Shown here in pieces: positions 34,204 through 41,888 of a DNA stretch of 64,000 nt. Source of the stretch: an uncultured Lachnospiraceae bacterium. Its GTDB lineage: Bacteria > Bacillota > Clostridia > Lachnospirales > Lachnospiraceae. The translations under genes were made by a program, and so were the position numbers. The notes under the pieces were generated by a model. It saw only the letters and a list, made by a program, of their open reading frames with translations. It had not been told where the DNA came from and did no database searches. Location: contig CAKRES010000008.1 in assembly GCA_934317845.1 (NCBI GenBank), positions 1 to 64,000 of the forward strand, given 5' to 3'. Within the stretch, counting starts at the first letter, position 1. Each line of letters begins with the position of its first letter.

Positions 34204-34398
34204 TCATTTTCTCTTTTGCATCTTAAGAATGGTCATATAATACTTACGTACAGATTCATCCTGTATCTCATTAATTCTCATCTGCAATTCCTCATCAGTC
34301 AGTCCCGGACACTGTTCGTCACGATACAGTTTTGTCCACTCCCAGATGTACAACAGAAGAAAAATAATTCCAAACATTACGGATAATGTCTTTATCAT
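34204..34398 (-). CDS. Small single-pass membrane protein
   Basis: 64 aa. A hydrophobic N-terminal segment (residues ~5-22, LSVMFGIIFLLLYIWEW) is followed by a charged helical tail rich in Glu, Lys and Arg. The ATG overlaps the stop of the upstream HTH-like gene (ATGA), which supports real translation. Function unknown. Confidence 0.6.
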   Translation of the reverse strand: MIKTLSVMFGIIFLLLYIWEWTKLYRDEQCPGLTDEELQMRINEIQDESVRKYYMTILKMQKRK

Positions 34399-34604
34399 GC
34401 CTCTTCATCCCCCTTCGTTTCTTCCCAGAATTGTTCTGGTTTTACATGCAGGTAGGAACAAAGCCGTAGCAATTCCTCTGCGTTTAATGGTTCTTTGGGC
34501 GGATAAGAAAGCTTTCTCGCCGGAATTCCGGTTTGTTTTGTAATCCAGTCAACATCCATCCGCCTTTCTTTTAAGTAAGCACTAAGCAGTTCCGTCATCT
34601 TCAT
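34395..34604 (-). CDS. Small XRE-like helix-turn-helix protein
   Basis: 69 aa. The pattern LLSAYLKERRMDVDWITKQTG, then LNAEELLRLCSYLHVKPEQFW, resembles a short Cro/C1-type HTH with the usual final helix. There is no ribosome-binding site before the ATG at 34604, and a TATAAT lies directly upstream (34606-34611). Translation may begin leaderless at the second ATG (34598). It overlaps the membrane-protein gene by 4 bases, and an XRE gene is divergent. Confidence 0.6.
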   Translation of the reverse strand: MKMTELLSAYLKERRMDVDWITKQTGIPARKLSYPPKEPLNAEELLRLCSYLHVKPEQFWEETKGDEEA

Positions 34605-34712
34605 AATTATACCACTTTTCTAGTTAGAATAGATAATCGTATGTTTTATTCCATTTTATCCTCGTTTCACTAGAAAGTCAAATTATTTTCTTTCATTTCA
34701 TTATTTTTCCAA

Positions 34713-34742
34713 TTGACATAACAATTTAGATTAAGATAGAAT
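34713..34742 (+). promoter_or_regulatory. Promoter of the XRE regulator gene
   Basis: TTGACA (34713-34718), 18-base spacer, TAGAAT (34737-34742). AATTGACA is repeated at 34711 and 34740, a possible direct-repeat operator for self-control. Confidence 0.6.
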
Positions 34743-34761
34743 TGACATTGAGGTGAACAAC

Positions 34762-35115
34762 ATGAAAGATAACAATTTTGCACAGCGACTGCGCTTTTAT
34801 CGCAAGAAGTGCGGCATGTCTGTTGAAGAAGTTGCTGAGGCACTGAAAAAGACAGACCGTAGTTTTTCGCAGAAAAGTATTTACAGCTGGGAGACTGGAA
34901 CTACCTGCCCGACAGCAGATACCTTGATGTGCTTATGTGAAATATACCAGATTGATGACGTATTAGAATCCTTTGGATATGAAAACCGCAGTATCGAAAA
35001 CAATCTGCGTCAGACACTTACCAAACACGATCTTGAACTGATCCGCGCCTATCGGGCGCACGAGGAATTACAACCTGCTATCAACAAATTACTTGATTTG
35101 CCGGATGAAAAATAA
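34762..35115 (+). CDS. XRE-family transcriptional regulator
   Basis: 117 aa from the ATG at 34762 behind GAGGTG. Residues ~5-65 form a Cro/C1 HTH (FAQRLRFYRKKCGMSVEEVAEAL, SIYSWETGTTCPTADTLMCLCEIYQI). The tail contains LTKHDLELIRAYRAHEELQPAINKLL, a helix pair found in many small Firmicute regulators. It stands alone on the plus strand, between its own promoter and a terminator, divergent from a smaller HTH gene. Target genes unknown. Confidence 0.85.
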   Translation: MKDNNFAQRLRFYRKKCGMSVEEVAEALKKTDRSFSQKSIYSWETGTTCPTADTLMCLCEIYQIDDVLESFGYENRSIENNLRQTLTKHDLELIRAYRAHEELQPAINKLLDLPDEK

Positions 35116-35148
35116 AAATGACCTGCGTTTCTACGCAAGTCATTTTTT
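35115..35148. terminator. Bidirectional terminator between XRE and amidase genes
   Basis: ATGAC-C-TGCG and CGCA-A-GTCAT arms with a 6-base loop, flanked by A4 and T6, so it serves both converging genes. It overlaps the amidase stop region. Confidence 0.8.
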
Positions 35149-35919
35149 ATACCCAAAATATTGATCAATTCCATCCACCATTCCCATGGCAAGTTTTTTC
35201 TGATATTCTTTTTTATGAAGAAGTTTGTCCTCCTTTGGGTTTGTCATAAACCCTACCTCGATCAGCGTGACCGGCATCTTCGCCCAATTGGTTCCGGTCA
35301 GATCATCCCGCTTCATAAGTCCGCGATTTTTTACCTTTGCCTTACCACACATTGCATCCAAGAGACATTTGGAAAGTTTTTTACTCTTTGTACTGTTTTT
35401 TCCAACATAAGGATTCGAAGAGGATGGATACAGTGCAGAAGCACCATACACGGAAGAAGAACTGGTGCCATCCGCATGAATGCGGATAAAAATATCTGCG
35501 TTTTTTTCATTTGCAATCTGTGCCCTTTTGGCACAGCTAACTGCAGTCTTATTGTCCTTTCTTGTCATCACTACCTGATAACCACGGGATTCTAACTCTT
35601 TCTTCATCAGCTTAGCAAGAGATAATGTCAGTTTGTATTCCGGATATCCGGTAGAAACCCCTTGTGTTCCCGTAGAGTCTTTTTCTTTTTTCGTCCTTGA
35701 CCCGGGACCGATCGGCTCAACACCACCATTTCTTTTCCCGGAATGTCCGGGATCTAACGCTACAATCTTTTGGGAGCGATCCTGATCATCATCCCCCTTT
35801 TTCTCTTCTATCACTATAGTGTTATTTTTCTTTTTTCCTTCCACACGAAAGGAACTGTTTCCTATCATGCACAACACTACAAGAAAGAGAAAAAGCATTC
35901 TGTATTGTCTGCTCTTCAT
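35140..35919 (-). CDS. N-acetylmuramoyl-L-alanine amidase (Amidase_3)
   Basis: 259 aa. A signal-peptide-like N-terminus (hydrophobic residues ~8-22) is followed by a zinc amidase of the AmiC/CwlD type: IVALDPGHSG (zinc His), YPEYKLTLS (Glu), FIRIHADG (His) and VTLIEVGFMTNPKED (catalytic Glu). It cleaves the amide bond between muramic acid and the stem peptide. An insertion of charged residues follows the first motif. There is no cell-wall binding repeat. Last gene of the 35-42.7 kb run, 12 bases after the HPr-like gene. CwlD-like in size. Confidence 0.9.
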   Translation of the reverse strand: MKSRQYRMLFLFLVVLCMIGNSSFRVEGKKKNNTIVIEEKKGDDDQDRSQKIVALDPGHSGKRNGGVEPIGPGSRTKKEKDSTGTQGVSTGYPEYKLTLSLAKLMKKELESRGYQVVMTRKDNKTAVSCAKRAQIANEKNADIFIRIHADGTSSSSVYGASALYPSSSNPYVGKNSTKSKKLSKCLLDAMCGKAKVKNRGLMKRDDLTGTNWAKMPVTLIEVGFMTNPKEDKLLHKKEYQKKLAMGMVDGIDQYFGYKK

Positions 35920-35931
35920 ACTGATCCCTCT

Positions 35932-36189
35932 CTATAAATATTCTTCAAACACATGCTCTACCGCAACAATTGCTTCTTTTTCATCCTTACCTTCTGCGCA
36001 AACCGTTACTTCTGTACCACACTGAATACACATCGACATGATCGCCAGCAGATTCTTCGCATCTACTTCTTTATCCTCCATCCTTATGGTGATCGCAGAA
36101 TCATATTGATTCGCTTCTTTTGTGATCATACCTGCCGGTCTTGCATGAACCCCCGCTTCGACTTTTATAGTATAAGTAAATGAAACCAT
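35932..36189 (-). CDS. HPr-like phosphocarrier protein lacking Ser46
   Basis: 85 aa, standard HPr length. His15 is present in VEAGVHARPAG, so it can accept phosphate from enzyme I. The regulatory Ser46 that HPr kinase phosphorylates is replaced by Asn (DAKN46LLAIMSM). It therefore should not act as the Ser-phosphorylated corepressor of CcpA. Not a Crh, which lacks His15 but keeps Ser46. GGAGGG site. It lies 71 bases after hydF and 12 before an amidase, away from any PTS gene. Confidence 0.88.
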   Translation of the reverse strand: MVSFTYTIKVEAGVHARPAGMITKEANQYDSAITIRMEDKEVDAKNLLAIMSMCIQCGTEVTVCAEGKDEKEAIVAVEHVFEEYL

Positions 36190-36260
36190 AATACCCTCCT
36201 AAAAATTCTGCATTTTTCCCAGTTTCTTTTTGGTTAGCATACCTGTTCTTCCGATGTTCG

Positions 36261-37475
36261 TCAAGACTTTTTCTCAAGAATCTTGATACTACGTGCCAAA
36301 ATACCTTTCATTTTTGCGATCAAAAGCCCATAATTGGTAAAAGCAATCCCCTGTTCTTTCGCCCGCTCCTCACGGCTTTTCATCTCCTGCTCATTCAGCA
36401 TACAGCCGCCACAATGAATCACCAATGCATAAGGCGTCAGATCTGTCGGAAATTCTCTCCCGGAGCAGGTATCAATCCAAAGCTCCCTGCCCGTATAAGA
36501 ACGCAGCCAGCTTGGTATTTTTACTGTTCCAATATCTTCGCACTGTCGATGGTGTGTACATCCTTCTGCAATCAGAATGCGATCTCCTTCCTGCAATCGA
36601 TCGATCTTAGAGATTCCGGAAAGTGCCGTTGACAAAAATCCTTTATAACGAGCCATCAATATGGAAAAAGAGGTAAGCAAGATGTGTTCCGGTACAATTT
36701 TAGCAACCACTTCAAATGCCTGACTGTCCGTAATCACAAGCTTGATCTGTTCCCCATAATGCTGCACCACTTCTGAGAGCTCACTATCTTTTACCACCAG
36801 CGTATGCGCACCCGCTTCCAACAAGTCACGTATCACCTGCTGCTGCGGAAGGATCAGTCGTCCTTTTGGAGCAGCAGCATCAATCGGCACAACAAGCACA
36901 ACCAGATCATGTCGCTTTACAAAATCTGCTGCCAGACGGTTATGAGCTGTGCGTTCCGGAAGCATCCTGCCTAGCATCTGTTTCAATTCCTCTATTCCTT
37001 CTTTTGTTTTGGCACTCACAAACAAATGCGGAAGCTCCTCTTTTTTGAAAAACGCATCCCAAAACACCGCATCAAAAGCATTATCGTCCTTTTTATTCAC
37101 TGCACAAAGTATCGGAAGCTGCTTCTTTTTTAGCCGTTTGAGCCAATCTCTTTCCAGTTCAGAGATCTCACTTATGCCATCCAGTACAACCACCGCCAGA
37201 TCGGTACGTGTGACCGCCTCCTCTGTTTTGGCAACACGCAGTGCTCCAAGCTCGCCCTCATCATCAAATCCCGGTGTATCAAGGATCACGACCGGCCCTA
37301 ACGGAAGCAGCTCCATCGCTTTTCCTACAAGGTCCGTCGTGGTGCCACGTACTTCTGACACCACGCTCAGCTGTTGTGCTGTAACCGCATTGACCAGACT
37401 GGATTTTCCGGCATTACGTTTTCCCAGAAAAGCTATATGAACCCGTTCTCCCATTGGTGTGCCATTTCCACTCAT
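36261..37475 (-). CDS. hydF: [FeFe]-hydrogenase maturation GTPase HydF
   Basis: 404 aa. HydF is the scaffold that receives the di-iron subcluster from HydE and HydG and passes it to HydA. N-terminal GTPase: P-loop FLGKRNAGKSSLVN, SEVRGTTTDLV, DTPGFDDEG and CAVNKKDD. The C-terminus has the iron-sulfur ligands CTHHRQC and HCGGC. HydE, HydG and HydA are not in the window. The gene lies 29 bases after the unknown 319-aa gene. Confirms an anaerobic, hydrogen-metabolising host. Confidence 0.95.
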   Translation of the reverse strand: MSGNGTPMGERVHIAFLGKRNAGKSSLVNAVTAQQLSVVSEVRGTTTDLVGKAMELLPLGPVVILDTPGFDDEGELGALRVAKTEEAVTRTDLAVVVLDGISEISELERDWLKRLKKKQLPILCAVNKKDDNAFDAVFWDAFFKKEELPHLFVSAKTKEGIEELKQMLGRMLPERTAHNRLAADFVKRHDLVVLVVPIDAAAPKGRLILPQQQVIRDLLEAGAHTLVVKDSELSEVVQHYGEQIKLVITDSQAFEVVAKIVPEHILLTSFSILMARYKGFLSTALSGISKIDRLQEGDRILIAEGCTHHRQCEDIGTVKIPSWLRSYTGRELWIDTCSGREFPTDLTPYALVIHCGGCMLNEQEMKSREERAKEQGIAFTNYGLLIAKMKGILARSIKILEKKS

Positions 37476-37504
37476 TTTGTCGTTCCCTTCTATTCTTCCC
37501 GTTT

Positions 37505-38464
37505 TTACTCCGCTAATTCATATGTCTGCTCAAACACATCTGACTTGATAATGTATAGATCCGTCCGGTCATCCGGGCGCACCGCCAGATAGTCCCCTGT
37601 TTTTCCCAAAAAGTACGCACTTTCTTCTCCAATTGGAAATACCTTGGTGCGTTTTTCAAGCTGCTTTACTAAAATCCCGCTTCCCTGTATCGGATAACAG
37701 ATTCTTGCCAGCTCATCCAGACTGATATAAGTGTGTTCCGGCAAGATTTCTACCGCCGGAATATAATCCAGCATCTGTTCAAACACATCCAGTGGCTCTT
37801 CTGTTGCCTCATAGGTACACTCAAATTTTTCACGGCTGATATCATAAACTTCCCCACGACAGCCAATCATAATATAAACATCTTTTCCTGTTTTAATACG
37901 CGTCCCGGATTCATTTTCAAAGGTTTTTAACAGCACCTCTGTTCCTTCCGGTGCAATCGCAAGCGATTTCACATATGACCAGCCGGAGTGACGTTTTACA
38001 TAATGTGCATAAGAATCGATCTCATCCTCATGCGTTTTCGCAAAATCTTTAGCCAGGATCACATCACAAGAATCAAAATATGCCATGATACGGGACATAA
38101 TGTATGAAAGTTCATCTGCCATTTCATTGGCAGATACAGCTACATGAAGCATTACACTAGATATGATCCCCATCGCCTGTTTCTTCGTTTTTCCTTCCTT
38201 CACCAACGCAGCATCCGTTAAAATGTATTTTAAAAATTCCAATGCCCGCACCTGATAATTGTCACTCTGAAAGAAAAACTCCCAGTCCTCTTCCCCTTTT
38301 TTCACAAATAATACATACTGCCATGAATAAAGAAATTCTGACGGAAACACAATGTCCTCACATTCCACGAGTAAAAGATCCTGTTCCGGATACTGATATG
38401 CCTGTCCGCCCGTTACAAAAGGAAACGCCGCTTCTACTTTTTCAAACCGTTCTTCATATCCCAT
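37505..38464 (-). CDS. Protein of unknown function in the nucleotide-signalling run
   Basis: 319 aa, soluble, acidic. No family is recognised. The N-terminal ~130 residues look like a mixed alpha/beta domain. TGKDVYIMIGCRGEVYDISREKF near 190-215 resembles a PGDYG-type short domain. The C-terminal YISLDELARICYP, VFPIGEESAYFL and LAVRPDDRTDLYII suggest beta-rich repeats. It is separated from the cyclase gene by a single base, so it is very likely translated with it. A regulator or effector of that cyclase is possible but unproven. Confidence 0.6.
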   Translation of the reverse strand: MGYEERFEKVEAAFPFVTGGQAYQYPEQDLLLVECEDIVFPSEFLYSWQYVLFVKKGEEDWEFFFQSDNYQVRALEFLKYILTDAALVKEGKTKKQAMGIISSVMLHVAVSANEMADELSYIMSRIMAYFDSCDVILAKDFAKTHEDEIDSYAHYVKRHSGWSYVKSLAIAPEGTEVLLKTFENESGTRIKTGKDVYIMIGCRGEVYDISREKFECTYEATEEPLDVFEQMLDYIPAVEILPEHTYISLDELARICYPIQGSGILVKQLEKRTKVFPIGEESAYFLGKTGDYLAVRPDDRTDLYIIKSDVFEQTYELAE

Positions 38465-38465
38465 A

Positions 38466-39971
38466 TTATTCCCCTTTCGATTCCATCATTTTCTTGGCAA
38501 AGGATTGAAATACCTTGTTCACATGAGTGAAACAAAGCGTTACTTCATCCCCCTCCATTTTAGTGATCTTCGCATAAACATTGGCAAACAAAGCTTTTCC
38601 ACCACGCTTGGCAGCAAAAATCTCCACATCTGAAAACTCCTCCAAATGCACCTCTCCTGCGTCCTCCAGCATGATCTTTGCTGTTTTTCTGGAAAAATAG
38701 ATCAAGGTGGCACTAGCTGCCTGATCAGATATCATTTTCCCTTCTACCGGATAGAGATTAAAAATGACACGGTCTTTCACCTCCACCATTTTCTCTTCTG
38801 CCCGTTTATGAAGCTCACAGGCATAGGTTCCGGTCAAGCCCGTCACCTCACAGATCGGTATAGGCATTTTAGCCCCTTTTACACTGATCTCAATCAGATT
38901 ATGAAGCTTTGCCTGGCAGGTAAGCTGATCGATCAAATACTTGGATGCAAGCACCTGCCCTCCCACACTATAGCTTTCGATCCGGGAACAGAGATTTACC
39001 ACCTGCCCCATGACATTATACCGCATCATGCGGTTGGATCCCACATTTCCAACAAAAACTTCTCCACCGTGCAGTCCGATCCCCATTTCCAACATTGGAT
39101 AACCATACTCTGCGCAATACGCATTGACCGATTCCATCCGGTTCTGCATTCCGATTGCCGCTGCGATCGCCTGTTCATGCTGGTCTTCGATCCAGAGAGG
39201 TGCACCAAACACCGCTAAAATAGCATCTCCGAGATATTCAATGACCGTACCATGGTAATGATTGATCACATTAAGCATCTCTTCAAAAAAGTGGTTTAAA
39301 ATATCTGTTACAACCTCTGGTTCCAGCGTTTCCGATATCGAAGTAAATCCCCTTAGATCCGCCATCATGATCGTAGCTTCACATTTTTCTCCACCAATCA
39401 CTGCCCCCTCAGGATTGTGTATGATCTGTTCCACCACCTGGTCCGAAAAATAGCGTCCAAAAATCTGATAAAGCAATTCATTGCGCTGCTTTAGTTTCTC
39501 ATTCAAGCGCGCGATCTCTTTTGCTACCCGAAGATCACTCGCCTGCTTTTGCAGCAGGATCTCGTAATTCTTTGTAACCTGATACTGCCATGCAGCATGT
39601 GCGATACGATGCTGTTCCCCCATGGAAAATGGTTTGTGAAGTACAACAGTTGCCCCTTTGCTGTAACAAAGTTCATCCATCACTGCACTCCGGTCATGCA
39701 TCATAAAAAAGAGTGGCACACCTGCCAGGCTCTGCTCCTGTTTTATCATACTGATCGCCTGCTCCGACTGTTCCACTGCATTCTCATAATCAACCAAAAT
39801 AAGTGAAGGCGCATTTTTCAGCACCCCCATTTCATCCTTTTGTAATAACGCACGCTTTAATGCTTCTAACGACAGAATGCAGACGGCACGCATACTGCCA
39901 TCTGCATTAAGTTGTCGTTGTGCCTCGATCATTTCCTGTTTGACTGTATTGAATACCCAGATATGTTTCAT
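38466..39971 (-). CDS. Receiver-like / class III nucleotide cyclase / beta-rich C-terminal domain protein
   Basis: 501 aa. Residues ~1-125 are a response-regulator-like domain with Asp61 (LILVDYE) and the conserved Lys113 (LHKPF). A coiled linker leads to a class III cyclase domain (about 195-350): metal Asp205 in MMADLRGFTS and Asp249 in EYLGDAILAVFGAP, with transition-state Asn326 and Arg330 in VVNLCSRIES. The residues that pick ATP are changed: Glu245 where adenylate cyclases have Lys, and Asn319 where they have Asp or Thr. The product may be cGMP or another cyclic nucleotide. The C-terminal ~120 residues look PilZ-like but lack clear motifs. Neighbours: TIR protein upstream, unknown gene downstream. 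Confidence 0.85.
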   Translation of the reverse strand: MKHIWVFNTVKQEMIEAQRQLNADGSMRAVCILSLEALKRALLQKDEMGVLKNAPSLILVDYENAVEQSEQAISMIKQEQSLAGVPLFFMMHDRSAVMDELCYSKGATVVLHKPFSMGEQHRIAHAAWQYQVTKNYEILLQKQASDLRVAKEIARLNEKLKQRNELLYQIFGRYFSDQVVEQIIHNPEGAVIGGEKCEATIMMADLRGFTSISETLEPEVVTDILNHFFEEMLNVINHYHGTVIEYLGDAILAVFGAPLWIEDQHEQAIAAAIGMQNRMESVNAYCAEYGYPMLEMGIGLHGGEVFVGNVGSNRMMRYNVMGQVVNLCSRIESYSVGGQVLASKYLIDQLTCQAKLHNLIEISVKGAKMPIPICEVTGLTGTYACELHKRAEEKMVEVKDRVIFNLYPVEGKMISDQAASATLIYFSRKTAKIMLEDAGEVHLEEFSDVEIFAAKRGGKALFANVYAKITKMEGDEVTLCFTHVNKVFQSFAKKMMESKGE

Positions 39972-39994
39972 TGTGTCACCTCATAACGATCCGC

Positions 39995-40864
39995 TTAGGA
40001 TCTTCTTTTTGTGGAGGAATACCAATTTCCTTTCTTTTTTGTGCTTGATTCCAAAGGTTGTTTACATTTTTCACATAATGTTCCTGTGCGGATCGGTGCA
40101 CCACATTTCGCACAGGATAACCGTTCTTTGGCGTATTTGGGAATCTCCAAAAATTCCTCTCTTAAAAAATATTCCACAGAATCACGCGGCACACCAGTCT
40201 CCCGTGCGATCGTAACTGCGGAGCGTGCCCCATTCTGCTCCAGATAATTGCGTACCGTCCGCAGATAATCATACGTTTCCTTTCCACAGACTACACACTC
40301 ATAAACGCCTACTGCAGCCTCCACAAGATCTCCTCCACAGTACTGACATGCTACTGGTTTCGGATTTTTGGTAAACACATCAGATTTGCGTTTGTAAGGA
40401 GATACATGCTGCAGAGGATTTTTGCGAACCATTGCCGATTCTTTCTCCTCCGGCCGGTTCAGGTCAAGAAGCGCACATAAACGGTCTGATAATGCCTTTA
40501 AGCCGCGTTTCTGATCCTCATAAAACGGTATGGTCTGTACATTGTTAAGATAAAACGTAAACAGATCATTCATCGGCACCGAATCAATTTTTACGGGCAC
40601 AATCTTCTTACGACAGTTGATCGCACTATCGATTTCCTTTTCCACCCAGATGGAATCTTGTGAATTTTTGGAAAGCACCAGCAAAAATACTCCACATTCC
40701 TTGATGGCGCGTGGAATCTCCCGCGCATAATTGGAACCAACGGGAATCGTCTCCGGGGCTTTGAAATATGTAATATTCAATTCTTTCAGGCATGTTGCCA
40801 AGTTCTGTACAAACTGTCCATCTTTCGAACTGTAACTGATAAACACTGTCTTTTCCGTTGCCAT
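39995..40864 (-). CDS. TIR-domain protein with zinc ribbons and winged-helix-like segment
   Basis: 289 aa from the ATG at 40864 (GAGG, five-base spacing). Residues 1-~140 are a TIR domain of the bacterial NADase/cyclase type: VFISYSSKDG, and IWVEKEID with the candidate catalytic Glu77. A four-Cys zinc ribbon (CQYCGG, CVVCG) lies near 167-190, then a helical HTH-like part (SAVTIARETGVPRDSVEYFLREEF), then a second zinc ribbon (CAKCGAP, CEKCKQ) and a basic tail. There is no cyclic-nucleotide binding domain. It lies between a GGDEF protein and a class III cyclase in one operon. Confidence 0.85.
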   Translation of the reverse strand: MATEKTVFISYSSKDGQFVQNLATCLKELNITYFKAPETIPVGSNYAREIPRAIKECGVFLLVLSKNSQDSIWVEKEIDSAINCRKKIVPVKIDSVPMNDLFTFYLNNVQTIPFYEDQKRGLKALSDRLCALLDLNRPEEKESAMVRKNPLQHVSPYKRKSDVFTKNPKPVACQYCGGDLVEAAVGVYECVVCGKETYDYLRTVRNYLEQNGARSAVTIARETGVPRDSVEYFLREEFLEIPKYAKERLSCAKCGAPIRTGTLCEKCKQPLESSTKKKGNWYSSTKRRS

Positions 40865-40878
40865 ACGAGCCTCACTTT

Positions 40879-41880
40879 CTAGGCACAAACTACTTGATTC
40901 CGCCCGTTTTCCTTTGCTTTATATAAACAAACATCTGCCTGCTTCACATTCTCATCTGCTGCCCTTGACAGGTTGATCGGACTGATCCCAAACGACATCG
41001 TTACCTTGATGCGGGTATTATCATAAATACAGACAGAGGCCTGTACCTGCTGTCTTACCTCTTCTGCAAACTGTTTCGCCTCTTCCATTGTCCGGTCCGC
41101 CAGCAGGAAGACAAATTCCTCGCCCCCCCACCGGACGACTTCATCACCTTCCATCAGGTTCTTTCTGAAAATGTCCGCGATATGAACCAGCACCGCATCT
41201 CCCGCATTATGTCCATAGGTATCATTTACTTTTTTGAAGAAATCAATATCACACATCACAAGTGCTGTTGGACAAAGTGTATTGCTTTTTTTGACCTGAC
41301 TGTTGTAAAAATCAAAAAAGCCACGGCGGTTCTTCAATCCCGTCAAGGAATCTTCCAGCACCTCTTCCAGCAACAGATGGGATTCTAATGTCTTATTACA
41401 ATAAGCTGCCACCATAGCCAGCCGTTTCACATCTGTTTCATCAAAGCCCTTACCATCTTCGTCGATCTTATTGATCGCCTGGAAGGCTCCGATGACATCT
41501 CCCTTTTCATTGGTCACCGGAATACAAAGAATGGATTTTGTCACATATCCGGTTTTTTGATCCACCGCAGAATTAAAACGCTGATCTTCGTATGGATTAT
41601 TGATAATGATTGTTTCTTTGTTTGCCATTGTCACACCGATCACACCTGTCCCTTCCGGAACAATGATCTTTCCACTGTTAGACGCCGCAAGCGTCCAATA
41701 TCTTTTTTTCTTTTTATCCCAATACCAAAACGATGCACGGTCTGAATTCGTTAATGTACGCCCCAGATCTGTGATCAATAAAATCGTTTTAGAAAACCGT
41801 CGTTCATTCACCAGACGATTCATATAACTAAAAATTTCTTCTAATAATTCTTCCGCCGAACGTGCCTTTTTTTCTCCCAT
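40879..41880 (-). CDS. GAF-GGDEF diguanylate cyclase
   Basis: 333 aa from the ATG at 41880 (GAGG, six-base spacing). Residues ~15-170 form a GAF sensor domain (SDRASFWYWDKK, TGVIGVTMANKETIII, SILCIPVTNEKGDVIGAF). The C-terminal GGDEF domain has the active site RWGGEEF, GTP-contact residues in DIDFFKKVNDTYGHNAGD, and a complete fold. The RxxD inhibitory site is absent (MEGD), so product feedback is not expected. It makes c-di-GMP. Second gene of the run; the stop is 14 bases before the TIR start. Confidence 0.93.
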   Translation of the reverse strand: MGEKKARSAEELLEEIFSYMNRLVNERRFSKTILLITDLGRTLTNSDRASFWYWDKKKKRYWTLAASNSGKIIVPEGTGVIGVTMANKETIIINNPYEDQRFNSAVDQKTGYVTKSILCIPVTNEKGDVIGAFQAINKIDEDGKGFDETDVKRLAMVAAYCNKTLESHLLLEEVLEDSLTGLKNRRGFFDFYNSQVKKSNTLCPTALVMCDIDFFKKVNDTYGHNAGDAVLVHIADIFRKNLMEGDEVVRWGGEEFVFLLADRTMEEAKQFAEEVRQQVQASVCIYDNTRIKVTMSFGISPINLSRAADENVKQADVCLYKAKENGRNQVVCA

Positions 41881-41888
41881 GTGCTGCC

